Below are positions 17,194 through 25,534 of a stretch of DNA of 64,000 bases, one piece after another. The DNA is taken from assembly GCF_040096055.1 (NCBI RefSeq), contig NZ_JBBMFK010000010.1:62001-126000 (forward strand). The letters run 5' to 3'. The stretch comes from Pseudoflavonifractor intestinihominis. Lineage in GTDB: Bacteria > Bacillota > Clostridia > Oscillospirales > Oscillospiraceae. The notes beneath the pieces are model-generated. The model made no database searches. It saw only the letters and a list, made by a program, of their open reading frames with translations, and was not told where the DNA came from. How positions within the stretch are numbered: position 1 is the first letter of the stretch; every line of letters begins with the position of its first letter. The position numbers and the translations under genes were made by a program.

Positions 17194-17490
17194 GGTACTT
17201 TTCTCCGGCGAAAAGTACCCAAAAGCCGCCGGGGACACAGGGGCGGAGGGCCCTTTCAGGGCCAAACGCCCCCGTTTCCCCGGCCCCCTTTCGGAGTACG
17301 TCCGGCGGCGGTGGTATCCAATGACCCGCCGAATTTGAGAGCAGTTACCATGCCGGTTCGGTCGTCCCGTGTCGTTACTGCATGGCCCGAGCAGAGTCAC
17401 CCGCCCAGACTTGAAAGCTGCTGCAATTCAAGGAGCGTTCTCAATGCCGCACGGAGTCTCTGCGCCGTGTTTCAGTCTCTGCCCGAGGCA
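17194..17490. repeat. Duplicated non-coding block, copy A
   Basis: About 297 bp, nearly the same length as copy B at 37529-37824 and roughly 85-90 percent identical by eye. It opens with the palindrome GTACTTTTctccggcgAAAAGTAC and contains a GGGGGCGTTTGG-type inverted region and the stretch TTTGAGAGCAGTTAC. Reading frames across it are not conserved between copies (substitutions fall in all positions and lengths differ by one), so it is not coding. Confidence 0.8.
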
Positions 17491-17585
17491 AGTGAGATGG
17501 CTGCTTTTCGGGGGCCCCACACGAGCCCAGCGGAGGGAAAACGGGGGCCCCGCGGAAGGCGGAATGCCTTTCGTGGGGAGAGCCG

Positions 17586-17712
17586 GAGCAGTGGAGCGAG
17601 TGAGGCCTGCCGCTTGCGGCAGGCCGAGGGATGCGGAACTTGCGACGGCGAGGGGAGAGGACGAGCAGCGGAGTGAGCGAGGCCTGCCGCTTGCGGCGGG
17701 ACGAGGGATATA
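17586..17712. repeat. Tandem repeat, 77-bp period, within composite element A
   Basis: Two copies of a segment with GAGGCCTGCCGCTTGCGGC, starting near 17586 and 17663 and each preceded by GAGCAG. The inner TGCCGCTTGCGGCA part is itself a small palindrome. Absent from copy B. Confidence 0.7.
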
Positions 17713-17730
17713 AATCTTGCGAGGACGAGG

Positions 17731-17770
17731 GGGGAAGGTGGCATTTGCGAAGCAAATGACGGATGAGGGG
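17731..17770 (+). repeat. Interspersed palindromic repeat, CATTTGC/GCAAATG variant
   Basis: GGGGAAGGTGG, hairpin CATTTGCgaaGCAAATG, then GACGGATGAGGGG. The first head arm is replaced by unrelated sequence. Confidence 0.75.
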
Positions 17771-17792
17771 AGCGCCTCCGGAGCGTGCCGCA

Positions 17793-17845
17793 GTCCCCCT
17801 CATCCGTCTCGCTGACGCTCGACAGCTTCCCCCTAGGGGGAAGCC
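17793..17845 (-). repeat. Interspersed palindromic repeat in inverted orientation, right border of element A
   Basis: CCCCCTCATCCGTC ... GACAGCTTCCCCC-TAGGGGGAAGCC is the reverse-complement form of the repeat. It closes the composite element that begins at 17096 and lies just before the ribbon-helix-helix gene. Confidence 0.8.
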
Positions 17846-17878
17846 AAAAAAGAACGGCTGACCTTGGTCAGCCGTTCT
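17846..17878 (-). terminator. Terminator overlapping the 3' end of the ribbon-helix-helix gene
   Basis: A 13-bp stem AGAACGGCTGACC (17851-17863) with complement 17866-17878, flanked by A runs on the left and T runs on the right, so it can terminate in both directions. The gene's stop codon lies inside the stem. Confidence 0.85.
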
Positions 17879-18035
17879 TTTTCTCGTACTTCTTCAACAA
17901 ATCCTCAATGGCCTCGTCCAAAAGCCGGGATTTTGGCACTCTTGTCTCTTCAGAGAGTTTATTTAATTGAGGCACAAGCTCATTTTTCAGCGAAGATACA
18001 AACCGTGTCCGGTTTACAAGCACACTTTCCGCCAC
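17868..18035 (-). CDS. Ribbon-helix-helix DNA-binding protein (55 aa)
   Basis: Small gene starting at a GTG behind a perfect AGGAGG. The 55-residue product opens with a beta strand (VNRTRFVSSL) and continues with two helices (NELVPQLNKLSEETRVP, then KSRLLDEAIEDLLKKYEKK), the layout of Arc/CopG-type repressors; the pattern hydrophobic-x-R-F-V-S-x-L with a following RVPKSRLLDEAI helix is characteristic. Upstream lies a cluster of TATAGTG repeats that suits self-repression. It diverges from a small Cys-rich gene. It could also be an antitoxin half, but no toxin gene is beside it. Confidence 0.82.
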   Translation of the reverse strand: MAESVLVNRTRFVSSLKNELVPQLNKLSEETRVPKSRLLDEAIEDLLKKYEKKNG

Positions 18036-18051
18036 TTGATATCCTCCTACA

Positions 18052-18130
18052 CACTATATAGACACTATTTTGCTTTATATAGTGACTATATCATGTCCAT
18101 TTTCTTTTCTCAAGTGGGTTGCATATAGTG
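18052..18130. promoter_or_regulatory. Cluster of TATAGTG operator-like repeats between divergent small genes
   Basis: CACTATATA (18052-18060) and TATATAGTG (18076-18084) form an inverted repeat, with further half-sites CACTAT (18063-18068), ACTATA (18085-18090) and ATATAGTG (18123-18130). The 130-bp intergenic stretch is strikingly AT-rich against a GC-rich genome. Ribbon-helix-helix proteins typically bind such multiple short half-sites. Confidence 0.6.
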
Positions 18131-18166
18131 CATTAATGGTATATATTAAGTGCAGAGGTGATACAT

Positions 18167-18382
18167 ATGTCTCAAAAAAACGAAGCCAAGACCTGCGCCC
18201 AGTGCCGTCATTTTCGGCGGCACTATGTGTGCCAGGGCGGACGGCGGTTCGTGCCGCTGGACCGAGGCCACTGCGCCGCGCCCCGCCTGCGGGACAAGGA
18301 CGCGGACACCCCGGCCTGCGGGCGGTTTTCCGCCGCCTCCGGCCGGTCCGAGGTGAAAAAAGGAGAAAATGGGGACGGCTGA
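18167..18382 (+). CDS. Small Cys-rich protein, possible zinc-binding, unknown function
   Basis: A 71-residue protein starting at ATG 18167 behind AGAGGTG. It has the cysteine pattern KTCAQCRHFRRHYVC...GHC...PACGRF, that is C-x2-C followed by single Cys/His positions, as in small conserved clostridial proteins of unknown function that begin C-x2-C-x-H(F/Y). The metal-binding reading is inference. It diverges from the ribbon-helix-helix gene and shares its operator region, so the two may form one regulatory unit. Confidence 0.7.
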   Translation: MSQKNEAKTCAQCRHFRRHYVCQGGRRFVPLDRGHCAAPRLRDKDADTPACGRFSAASGRSEVKKGENGDG

Positions 18383-18393
18383 ACGCCGTCCCC
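18371..18393. terminator. Hairpin between the Cys-rich gene and the M16 peptidase gene
   Basis: GGGGACGGC (18371-18379) pairs with GCCGTCCCC (18385-18393). Both convergent genes could end here; the stem contains the end of the Cys-rich gene. T-runs are weak. Confidence 0.6.
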
Positions 18394-18406
18394 GTTTGTA
18401 CTGTGT

Positions 18407-19657
18407 TCAGTTTAGCAGCGCCCGGTACTCCTCTTCGGTGCGCACCCGGCCCACCGCGGACAGGGATACCCTGGAGAAGTCGAACATCTCCTCCGCCAGG
18501 GCCCGCACGTCGGCGGCAGTGACGGCGTCGTAGGCGGCGATGATCTGGTCGGGGGTGAGCACCTCCCCCATCATCAGCTCGCTGCGGCCCAGGTGGGCCA
18601 TGCGGGCCTGGGTGGACTCCAGGCCCATGAGCACGTTGGCCTTGGACTGCTCCCTGGCCCGGTCCAGCTCCTCCTGGGTGACGCCCCCGTCCCGGAAGTC
18701 CTTCACCGCGCCCACAATGGTGCGGATGGCCGCCTCCTCGGTCTCCCGGCCCAGGGCGGTGTAGACGGCGTAGAGGCCGGTGTCGGCGTGGCCCGCGCCG
18801 TAGGAGTAGATGGAGTAGCACAGCCCCCGCTGCTCCCGCACCTGCTGCCACAGCCGGGAGGACATGCCGCTGCCCAGGATGGAGGACAGGAGCTGGAGGG
18901 CAAACCGGCGGCTGTCCCCGTAGGACAGGCCGGGGAAGGCCAGGGTCAGATGGTTCTGCTCGATGGCCTTTTTCTTCACGGTGACGCAGGGGGTGTATAC
19001 CGCCGCTTTGGGCTGGGGCAGCCCGCCGGCAGGCATGGCGGAGAAGCGGGCCGTCAGGTCGTCCACATCCCGCTGGGTAAAGCTGCCCGCCAGGGCCACC
19101 ACGATGTCCCCGGCCAGGTAGTGGGAGGTCATGTACGCCTTCAGCCAGGGGCCGGTCATCTTCTCCAGGGTGGCCTTCCGGCCCAGGATGGGCCGGGCCA
19201 GGGCGGAGCCGTGGTACACCCCGGCGGCCAGCCGCTCGGCGCACAGGTCCTCCGGGTTGTCCTCATACATGCCGATCTCCTCCAGCACCACGCCCCGCTC
19301 GGTCTCCACATCCTCCTGGGCGAACTTGGAGGAGAAAAACATGTCGCACAGGATGTCTGCCGCCTGGGGCAGGTGGGTGTCCAGCACCCGGGCGTAGAAG
19401 CAGGTGGACTCCTTGGTGGTGTAGGCGTTGATCTGGCCCCCCACCGCGTCCATCTCTCCGGCCAGGTCGGCGGCGGTGCGGCGGGCGGTGCCCTTGAAGA
19501 GCATGTGCTCGATAAAGTGGGCTGCGCCGTTCTCCGCCGCCTTCTCCTGGCGGCTGCCGGTGCCCACATAGATGCCCAGGGCCGCCGAGCGGACGGCGGG
19601 GACGTGCTCGGTGAGGATGCGCACGCCGTTGGGCAGGGTTATTTTTTCATATGTCAA
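18407..19657 (-). CDS. M16 family zinc peptidase (pitrilysin-like)
   Basis: A 416-residue peptidase with the inverted zinc motif HFIEH (HxxEH) near residue 48 in NGAAHFIEHMLFKGT, and the distal glutamate region of M16 enzymes near residue 120-130. It has one M16 domain pair, as in bacterial processing proteases of the YmxG/PqqL type, which often lie near pnp in Firmicutes. The start is a TTG (19657) placed 10 bases after AGGAGG; an ATG nearby is out of frame. No signal peptide is visible, so it is cytoplasmic. Its substrate is unknown. Confidence 0.92.
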   Translation of the reverse strand: MTYEKITLPNGVRILTEHVPAVRSAALGIYVGTGSRQEKAAENGAAHFIEHMLFKGTARRTAADLAGEMDAVGGQINAYTTKESTCFYARVLDTHLPQAADILCDMFFSSKFAQEDVETERGVVLEEIGMYEDNPEDLCAERLAAGVYHGSALARPILGRKATLEKMTGPWLKAYMTSHYLAGDIVVALAGSFTQRDVDDLTARFSAMPAGGLPQPKAAVYTPCVTVKKKAIEQNHLTLAFPGLSYGDSRRFALQLLSSILGSGMSSRLWQQVREQRGLCYSIYSYGAGHADTGLYAVYTALGRETEEAAIRTIVGAVKDFRDGGVTQEELDRAREQSKANVLMGLESTQARMAHLGRSELMMGEVLTPDQIIAAYDAVTAADVRALAEEMFDFSRVSLSAVGRVRTEEEYRALLN

Positions 19658-19742
19658 AGCTGGAAGGCCTCCTGATCTTCGGATTCTCTCTCTAGTATAG
19701 CCGGGGCAGGGGACCGTTAGCCCCTCGGTCGGCGTTCTTTTT

Positions 19743-19771
19743 ATTCTACCACATCCCGCTCCGCTTGTCAG
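19743..19771 (-). promoter_or_regulatory. Promoter of the M16 peptidase gene
   Basis: CTGACA (19766-19771) and TAGAAT (19743-19748) on the minus strand with a 17-bp spacer, about 85 bp ahead of the start. Between them and the start, GGGGACCGTTAGCCCC can fold into a small hairpin. Confidence 0.65.
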
Positions 19772-19875
19772 GAAAATTTAAGCTTTCCCGGGCTTTCCGC
19801 CGTTTGGTTACAAAATAAGCCTTTCGTATATGTAAAAAGTGTTTAAATGTATACGGTATTTTGTGGGATTTATCA

Positions 19876-19904
19876 TTGTAATTTCACTAATACTTCTATA
19901 TAAT
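19876..19904 (+). promoter_or_regulatory. Promoter of the secreted repeat protein gene
   Basis: TTGTAA (19876-19881), a 17-bp spacer and a perfect TATAAT (19899-19904), giving a leader of about 60 bases. The whole 19.80-19.97 kb stretch is AT-rich. Confidence 0.72.
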
Positions 19905-19973
19905 TCCAAATGGCGCTCAAATTATCTGATTTCCAGATTTTGTGTGGGTTTGAACAAGAGAGGAAGGATTGTT

Positions 19974-22900
19974 GTGAGGAATTCCCATCCCCTGCGCAGG
20001 GGTCTGGCCGCTGTGCTCGCCGCCCTGACCCTGACCCAGTGCGCACCCCTGACCGCCTCCGCCGCCTGGTGGTCCTGGTCCAAGGAGACCACCGCCGTGG
20101 AGGAGACTGTCGCTCCCCTTTCCGCAGAGGTCCAGCTCCAGGACGGCACTGCCATTATTCCCGCTGATTCTGACAATGCCGCTGTGAAGCAGGCCCTGTT
20201 TGATGCCCTTGTGGTGAACAAGGAGGGCGTGGACCCCCAGAGTCTTGACTGGGAGTACTACTGCACCGGCAAGAACGGTCTGCTGACCAACGACGCCTGG
20301 GGCTCTGTCAACGGCTTTACCAGCGAAAAAAAGGTGGTATTCGTCACCACCACCTACACCCATCCCGCCCTGGTGAACAATGATGACGGCAGCTATCAGG
20401 TCCGCATTAAGGGCACTACTGAGGAAGTCACCCTGACCAAGGCCGCCAAGCTGTCCTCCTCCATTGTCCTGAACGAGGGCTGCTCCGTGGCTCTGCCCTA
20501 CAAGGATGACGGCACTGTCAACTATGACGCCCTGCGGGAGTCCATCTTTGACGCCGTAGTGAACACTGAAAACTCCACTCCCGCCGGTCTCACTGCCAGC
20601 GATGTGACCATTGAGTACTACGCCACCGCCGATTCCGGCTCCCTGGGCAGCATGGGTAAGGCCTGGATGCCCCTGGAGGGCGGCAGCGACGGCCTGCTGA
20701 CCTACCCTGCCATCTCTGCCGGTGACCAGCAGATCCGCGTCTCCTACGCCGATACTGACACCGTCTACGGCACCTCCGCCGAGACTGCCGTCACCTTTAC
20801 CGAGCGTACCGCCGGTTCCATCGTGCTGAAGGCCGGTCAGTCTGCGGGCCTGACCTACAAGGCGGACGGCACTGTGGATTACGATGCCCTCCGCTCCGCC
20901 ATCTTCAACGCCGTGGTGGACTCCACCACCCCTGAGCTGACCCTGAGCGATGTGACCATCGAGTATTATGCCCAGGCCGAATCCGGCTCCCTGGGCAGCA
21001 TGGGCAAGGCCTGGATGCCCCTGGAGGGCGGCAAGGACGGCCTGCTGACTTACCCTGCCATGACCCTGGGCAACGACCAGCAGGTCCGCATCTCCTGGGG
21101 CGGCAACGGCAGCTACACCGCCGCCTCCGCCCAGACCACCGTTAACATCGTGGAGGGCCGGGAGCAGGTGCCCTACACCCTGAAGACCACCCCCGACGAC
21201 GTGACCCTGGCGGTGGACGAGAGCCTGGCTGTGGACTATGCCGCCCTGAAGACCGCCATCTTTGCCGCTGTGGTGGAGCAGTCCGACGTCCTCAGCGTCA
21301 GCAACGTGACCATTACCTACTACACAAAGGCGCTCACCGATGTCGACGCCAAGTATGTGGCTCTGGAGGGTGAAAAGGGCACCATTCTTAACTGGCCCGC
21401 TATCTCCGCCGGTGATCAGAAGATCCGCATCTCCTACGCCGGCGACCAGACCTATGCCCCTGTCACCATTGAGGCCACCGTCACCGTCAAGGACCGTGAG
21501 CAGGTCCAGTTCGTCCTGAACGAGGGCCCCTACGAGGTGGGCATGAAGTTCACCGCCGACCAGGGCTATGACTACGCCGCCACCGCCGCGGCCATCTACG
21601 ACGCCGTGGTGGCCTCCACCGTCAACCCCCAGAACCTCACCGCCGCCGACGTGACCGTGGAGTACAACGCCGGTCTGACCGGCTTCAAGCCCCTGAACGA
21701 GACCGACGTCACCGGCCTGGTGAAGTTCGGCGAGGGCAAGTGGGAGATCCGCATCTCCTGGGCCGGCAACCAGACCTACCGCGGCGGCTCCACCACCGTG
21801 GAGGTGACCACCACCGACAGCCGTCTGGCCAGCGTGGTGACCCTCAAGAGCGGCGTGTCCTTCACCTACAACATGGACCCCGCCGTCATGGAGCAGGCCA
21901 TCTTCGACAACCTCATCGACTGGGACAACTCCACCCTCCCCGCCCGCGAGACCCTGACCATCGACAACTTCACCATCGAGTACAAGGCCAAGCTGACCGA
22001 CGCCGAGACCGGCGTGGACGTGGACCTGAGCGACCTGGAGGGCATTCTGGGCAAGCTTCCCGGCCTGGGCGACCTGGTCACCAGCGACGCTCTGACCCAG
22101 TGGGTGCCCATCGAGGGCAAGGAGTACAAGGTCCTGGGCCAGCTCATCGGCGCCTTCCCCCAGATGGGCGCGGGTGAGAACCAGGCCGTCCGGATCACCT
22201 ACAACGGCGGCGCTGAGTACAAGCCCAGCTCCTCCGAGGGCACCGTCACCGTCAACAAGGCCAAGGTCACCGTGTCCGTCCACTCCGACAATATCTACGC
22301 CGGCGACCCCATCCCCGAGGGCTTCATCACCACCACCCCCGCCGACAAGTTCGACATGTACACCATCTACGCCGGCATCACCAGCAATGTGACCACCGGC
22401 ATCTACCTGGACCTGCCCGACCGCTACACCGCCGAGGGCTCCCTGATTCTCAAGCTCATCGACGAGGCCCTGAAGGCCGCCGGTCAAAAGACCCTGACGG
22501 AGATGCTCAACGAGGGCGTCACCGTGGGCGAGCTGCGGGAGCTGTTCAACACCCAGGGCCTGCTGGACCTGCTGGGCAAGCTGAACATCGACACCGGCAC
22601 CTTCGGCCAGATCATGACCGTCATCAACAAGCTGCCCGGCATCCTGGACAGCGTGCGCATCTCCTTCGGTACCCCCAGCCGGGCCGGCCTGTACACCGTG
22701 GCCGTGGTCACTGACAGCAAGAACTACAACACCGGCGTGGGCATGGGCTTCCTGCTGGTGCGGATGCGCCTGAGCGGCTCCAACCTGACCTGGAATGCGG
22801 ACATTCCCGGCGGCAAGCTCACCGCCGAGGAGGCCAAGAGCTTCGACTTCGGCGCTACCCTCAGCTATAACGGCGATGTGAGCATCGACCAGAGCAGCGT

Positions 22901-23057
22901 CCACTACCTGTACTCCGGCTTTACCAGCAGCTGGCGGATCTACTCCTCCACCACCACCCCGCCCACCGAGCCCGGCCGCTATGTGGTCACCGTGTGCATC
23001 CTGGGCGGCAACTACCTGGCCGCGCCTCTGACCCGGAGCTTCCAGATCACCAAGTAA
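19974..23057 (+). CDS. Large secreted repeat protein with six related beta-domains
   Basis: The 1027-residue form starts at GTG 19974, 5 bases after AGGAAGG, and gives a proper signal peptide (RRGLAAVLAALTLTQC ... ASA). Six repeats of about 110-120 residues follow; each has a module of the type YDALRSAIFNAVV, then DVTIEYYA, a MPLEGG/ALEG turn and QQIRVSYAG. Two adjacent copies share SGSLGSMGKAWMPLEGG exactly. The last third carries an MBG-like domain (KVTVSVHSDNIYAGDPIPEG) and a C-terminal beta domain. No LPxTG or SLH anchor is visible, so it may be released or held non-covalently. Function unknown; adhesin or surface-layer-like roles are possible. Confidence 0.85.
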   Translation: MRNSHPLRRGLAAVLAALTLTQCAPLTASAAWWSWSKETTAVEETVAPLSAEVQLQDGTAIIPADSDNAAVKQALFDALVVNKEGVDPQSLDWEYYCTGKNGLLTNDAWGSVNGFTSEKKVVFVTTTYTHPALVNNDDGSYQVRIKGTTEEVTLTKAAKLSSSIVLNEGCSVALPYKDDGTVNYDALRESIFDAVVNTENSTPAGLTASDVTIEYYATADSGSLGSMGKAWMPLEGGSDGLLTYPAISAGDQQIRVSYADTDTVYGTSAETAVTFTERTAGSIVLKAGQSAGLTYKADGTVDYDALRSAIFNAVVDSTTPELTLSDVTIEYYAQAESGSLGSMGKAWMPLEGGKDGLLTYPAMTLGNDQQVRISWGGNGSYTAASAQTTVNIVEGREQVPYTLKTTPDDVTLAVDESLAVDYAALKTAIFAAVVEQSDVLSVSNVTITYYTKALTDVDAKYVALEGEKGTILNWPAISAGDQKIRISYAGDQTYAPVTIEATVTVKDREQVQFVLNEGPYEVGMKFTADQGYDYAATAAAIYDAVVASTVNPQNLTAADVTVEYNAGLTGFKPLNETDVTGLVKFGEGKWEIRISWAGNQTYRGGSTTVEVTTTDSRLASVVTLKSGVSFTYNMDPAVMEQAIFDNLIDWDNSTLPARETLTIDNFTIEYKAKLTDAETGVDVDLSDLEGILGKLPGLGDLVTSDALTQWVPIEGKEYKVLGQLIGAFPQMGAGENQAVRITYNGGAEYKPSSSEGTVTVNKAKVTVSVHSDNIYAGDPIPEGFITTTPADKFDMYTIYAGITSNVTTGIYLDLPDRYTAEGSLILKLIDEALKAAGQKTLTEMLNEGVTVGELRELFNTQGLLDLLGKLNIDTGTFGQIMTVINKLPGILDSVRISFGTPSRAGLYTVAVVTDSKNYNTGVGMGFLLVRMRLSGSNLTWNADIPGGKLTAEEAKSFDFGATLSYNGDVSIDQSSVHYLYSGFTSSWRIYSSTTTPPTEPGRYVVTVCILGGNYLAAPLTRSFQITK

Positions 23058-23066
23058 ACACAACTT

Positions 23067-23106
23067 CATAAGAAAATGACCGCCTCCGGGCGGTCATTTT
23101 CTTATG
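23067..23106 (+). terminator. Terminator of the secreted repeat protein gene
   Basis: An 18-bp perfect stem (CATAAGAAAATGACCGCC and complement) with a TTTTCTT run inside the descending arm. Confidence 0.88.
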
Positions 23107-23125
23107 CCTCTCTGCTGCTGAAATA

Positions 23126-23160
23126 CAAAAAACCGGGCGGACACATGGTGTCCGCCCGGT
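23126..23160 (-). terminator. Terminator of pnp
   Basis: A 13-bp stem ACCGGGCGGACAC (23132-23144) with complement 23148-23160, then six T residues on the minus strand. Confidence 0.92.
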
Positions 23161-23180
23161 CTGTGTTTTATCCGGTTTTC

Positions 23181-25331
23181 TTACTTGGCGCTCTGACCGG
23201 CGGCCTGCTTGGCCTTGATCTCCTTCAGGGCGTCCTTGTAGGACAGGTTCACGCGGCCCTTCTCGTCGATGTCGGTGACCTTGACCCAGATCATGTCGCC
23301 GATGTTGACCACGTCCTCCACCTTATTGACCCGGTGGTCGGCCAGCTTGGAGATGTGGACCATGCCGTCCTTGCCGGGGGCCAGCTCCACGAAGGCGCCG
23401 AAGGTCAGGATGCGCACCACCTTGCCGTAGTACAGCTGACCCACCTCGGGGACGAACACGATAGTGTCGATCATCTTCTTGGCGGCGTCGCAGGCCTCGG
23501 CGTTGGGGGAGGCGATGTGGATGGTGCCGTCGTCGTCGATGTCCACGGTGGCGCCGGACTCGGCGCAGATCTTCTGGATCACGCTGCCGCCCTTGCCGAT
23601 GACCTCGCGGATCTTGTCCACGTCGATCTTCATGGTGATCATCTTGGGGGCGTACTTGCTCACCTCGGCCCGGGGCTCAGAGATGCAGGGGAGCATGATC
23701 TCGTCCAGGATGGCGTAGCGGGCGTCCTTGGTGATCTCCAGGGCCTGCTTGATGATCTCGTGGGTGAGGCCGTCGTTCTTCAGGTCCATCTGGATGGCGG
23801 TGATACCGGCCTTGGTGCCGGCCACCTTGAAGTCCATCTCGCCGTGGAAGTCCTCCACGCCCTGGATGTCGATGAAGGTCTGGAAGGAGCCGTCGTCGTC
23901 CTGGATAAGGCCGCAGGAGATGCCGGCCACAGGGGCCTTGATGGGCACGCCGGCGTCCATGAGGGCCAGGGTGGAGCCGCAAATGGAGCCCTGGGAGGTG
24001 GAACCGTTGGAGGACAGGACCTCGCTCACCACCCGGATGGCGTAGGGGAACTCGTCCACGCTGGGCAGCACGGGCACCAGAGCCCGCTCAGCCAGGGCGC
24101 CGTGGCCGTACTCGCGGCGGTTGGTGGAGCGGGGCGCCTTGGCCTCGCCCACGGAGTAGGGGGGGAAGTTGTAGTGGTGCATGTAGCGCTTCTCGTCTTC
24201 CTCCCAGATGGTGTCCAGCTTCTGGGACGCGGCCAGGGTGTTCAGGGTCGCCACGGACAGGACCTGGGTCTGGCCGCGGGTGAACAGGCCGGAGCCGTGG
24301 ACCCGGGGCAGCACGCCCACCTCGGCGCTGAGGGGACGGATCTCGTTCTTGGCGCGGCCGTCCACCCGGTGGCCCTGGAGCAGCCAGGCCTTGACGATCT
24401 TCTTCTGGAACTTGTAGGTGAACTCCTCCAGGTACTTGTCCATCTCGGGGTACTCCTCCAGGTAGTCCTCGTGCCACTTGTCGATCATGGCGTTCCAGCG
24501 CTGCTCGCGGATGTTCTTGTCGTCGGTGTCCATGGCGGCCTTGGCCTCGTCCATGTACTTGTCCACGATCTTGTCGAACAGCTCCTGGTTGAAGTCGGCG
24601 TGGTCGTACTCCATCTTGGGCTTGCCGATCTGGGCCACGATGTCGTTGATGAAGGCCACCTGCTTCTTGATCTCCTCGTGGGCCTTCACGATGCCCTCGT
24701 ACATGATCTCGTCGGGGATCTGGTCGGCGCCGGCCTCGATCATGACCACCTTCTTCTCAGTGGCGGCCACGGTCACGTCCATGCGGGAGGTCTTGCGCTG
24801 CTCCTGGTTGGGGTTGAAGACGATCTGGCCGTCGCAGTAGCCCACCTCCAGGCAGCCGATGGGGCCGGCGAAGGGGATCTCGGAGTAGCTCAGGCAGGCG
24901 GACACGCCGATCATGGCGGTGACCTCGGGGGAGCAGTCGTAGTCCACGCTCATGACGGTACAGGTGATGCACACGTCGTTGCGGAAGTCGTAGGGGAACA
25001 GGGGGCGGATGGGCCGGTCGATGAGGCGGGAAGCCAGCACGGCGGGCAGGGAGGGACGGCCCTCGCGGCGCATGAAGGAGCCGGGGATACGGCCCACGGC
25101 GTACAGCTTCTCCTCAAAGTCCACGCTCAGGGGGAAGAAGTCCACGCCGTCCCGGGGACGGGGGGAGACGCAGATGGCCACGTGGACGGTGGTGTCGCCG
25201 TAGCGCACCAGGGCGGCGGCGTTGGCCAGCTCGGCGGTCTTGCCCACCTCGATGGAGAAGGGGCGGCCGGCGATCTCAGTCTTAAAGATCTTGTGGTTGG
25301 GGAACTGCTTGTGGGTGATGACGGTAGACAT
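23181..25331 (-). CDS. pnp: Polyribonucleotide nucleotidyltransferase (PNPase)
   Basis: A 3'-to-5' phosphorolytic exoribonuclease (716 aa from ATG 25331, which follows AAGGAGG; an upstream in-frame start is ruled out by the ribosome site). Two RNase PH domains are separated by an alpha-helical domain (about residues 215-300), with the catalytic core around GSTSQGSICGSTLALMDAG near residue 445. The KH domain shows IREVIGKGGSVIQKI near residue 560 and the S1 domain FGAFVELAPGKDGMVHIS near residue 645. Placed after rpsO, the classic bacterial order. Two hairpins in the spacer suggest processing or autocontrol. Confidence 0.97.
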   Translation of the reverse strand: MSTVITHKQFPNHKIFKTEIAGRPFSIEVGKTAELANAAALVRYGDTTVHVAICVSPRPRDGVDFFPLSVDFEEKLYAVGRIPGSFMRREGRPSLPAVLASRLIDRPIRPLFPYDFRNDVCITCTVMSVDYDCSPEVTAMIGVSACLSYSEIPFAGPIGCLEVGYCDGQIVFNPNQEQRKTSRMDVTVAATEKKVVMIEAGADQIPDEIMYEGIVKAHEEIKKQVAFINDIVAQIGKPKMEYDHADFNQELFDKIVDKYMDEAKAAMDTDDKNIREQRWNAMIDKWHEDYLEEYPEMDKYLEEFTYKFQKKIVKAWLLQGHRVDGRAKNEIRPLSAEVGVLPRVHGSGLFTRGQTQVLSVATLNTLAASQKLDTIWEEDEKRYMHHYNFPPYSVGEAKAPRSTNRREYGHGALAERALVPVLPSVDEFPYAIRVVSEVLSSNGSTSQGSICGSTLALMDAGVPIKAPVAGISCGLIQDDDGSFQTFIDIQGVEDFHGEMDFKVAGTKAGITAIQMDLKNDGLTHEIIKQALEITKDARYAILDEIMLPCISEPRAEVSKYAPKMITMKIDVDKIREVIGKGGSVIQKICAESGATVDIDDDGTIHIASPNAEACDAAKKMIDTIVFVPEVGQLYYGKVVRILTFGAFVELAPGKDGMVHISKLADHRVNKVEDVVNIGDMIWVKVTDIDEKGRVNLSYKDALKEIKAKQAAGQSAK

Positions 25332-25380
25332 GGTGGTCCTCCTTTTCGTTGGTATTGGCCAGCGTCCGGGCCGTCTCACC

Positions 25381-25435
25381 TTTTAGCATTTGAACCCGGG
25401 TCTGTGTTCTTCAGGCCCATGTTCAACTGCTAAAA
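25381..25435 (-). promoter_or_regulatory. Stem-loop in the pnp leader
   Basis: TTTTAGCA with TGAAC (25381-25395) pairs with GTTCA and TGCTAAAA (25421-25435), about 50 bases before the pnp start. A large imperfect double-stranded leader at this place is where RNase III and PNPase autoregulate pnp in other bacteria; that role is inference here. Confidence 0.55.
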
Positions 25436-25499
25436 AAGCGCTCCGGCCCAGCGGGGCCTGTGGATAGGTTCGCGCCGTCCTCCCGGAGGAGAATGGCAA

Positions 25500-25534
25500 G
25501 ATAGGGTGGCGTGGCTTGACCACACCACCCTATC
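25500..25534 (-). terminator. rpsO-pnp intergenic stem-loop
   Basis: GATAGGGTGG-GTGG pairs with CCAC-CCACCCTATC just past the rpsO stop. T-run is weak, so it probably reduces but does not stop readthrough into pnp. Confidence 0.6.

Noticed and set aside
17107..17676. Open frames across the mosaic repeat region
   Set aside because: Frames differ between the two copies of the block and include repeat arms; no ribosome site or protein motif supports them.
19917..23069. A long open frame of about 1050 codons opposite the secreted repeat protein
   Set aside because: It is a product of GC-rich codon bias on the opposite strand; it is low-complexity (His, Gly, Val), has no ribosome site, and the plus-strand gene has a signal peptide and domain repeats.
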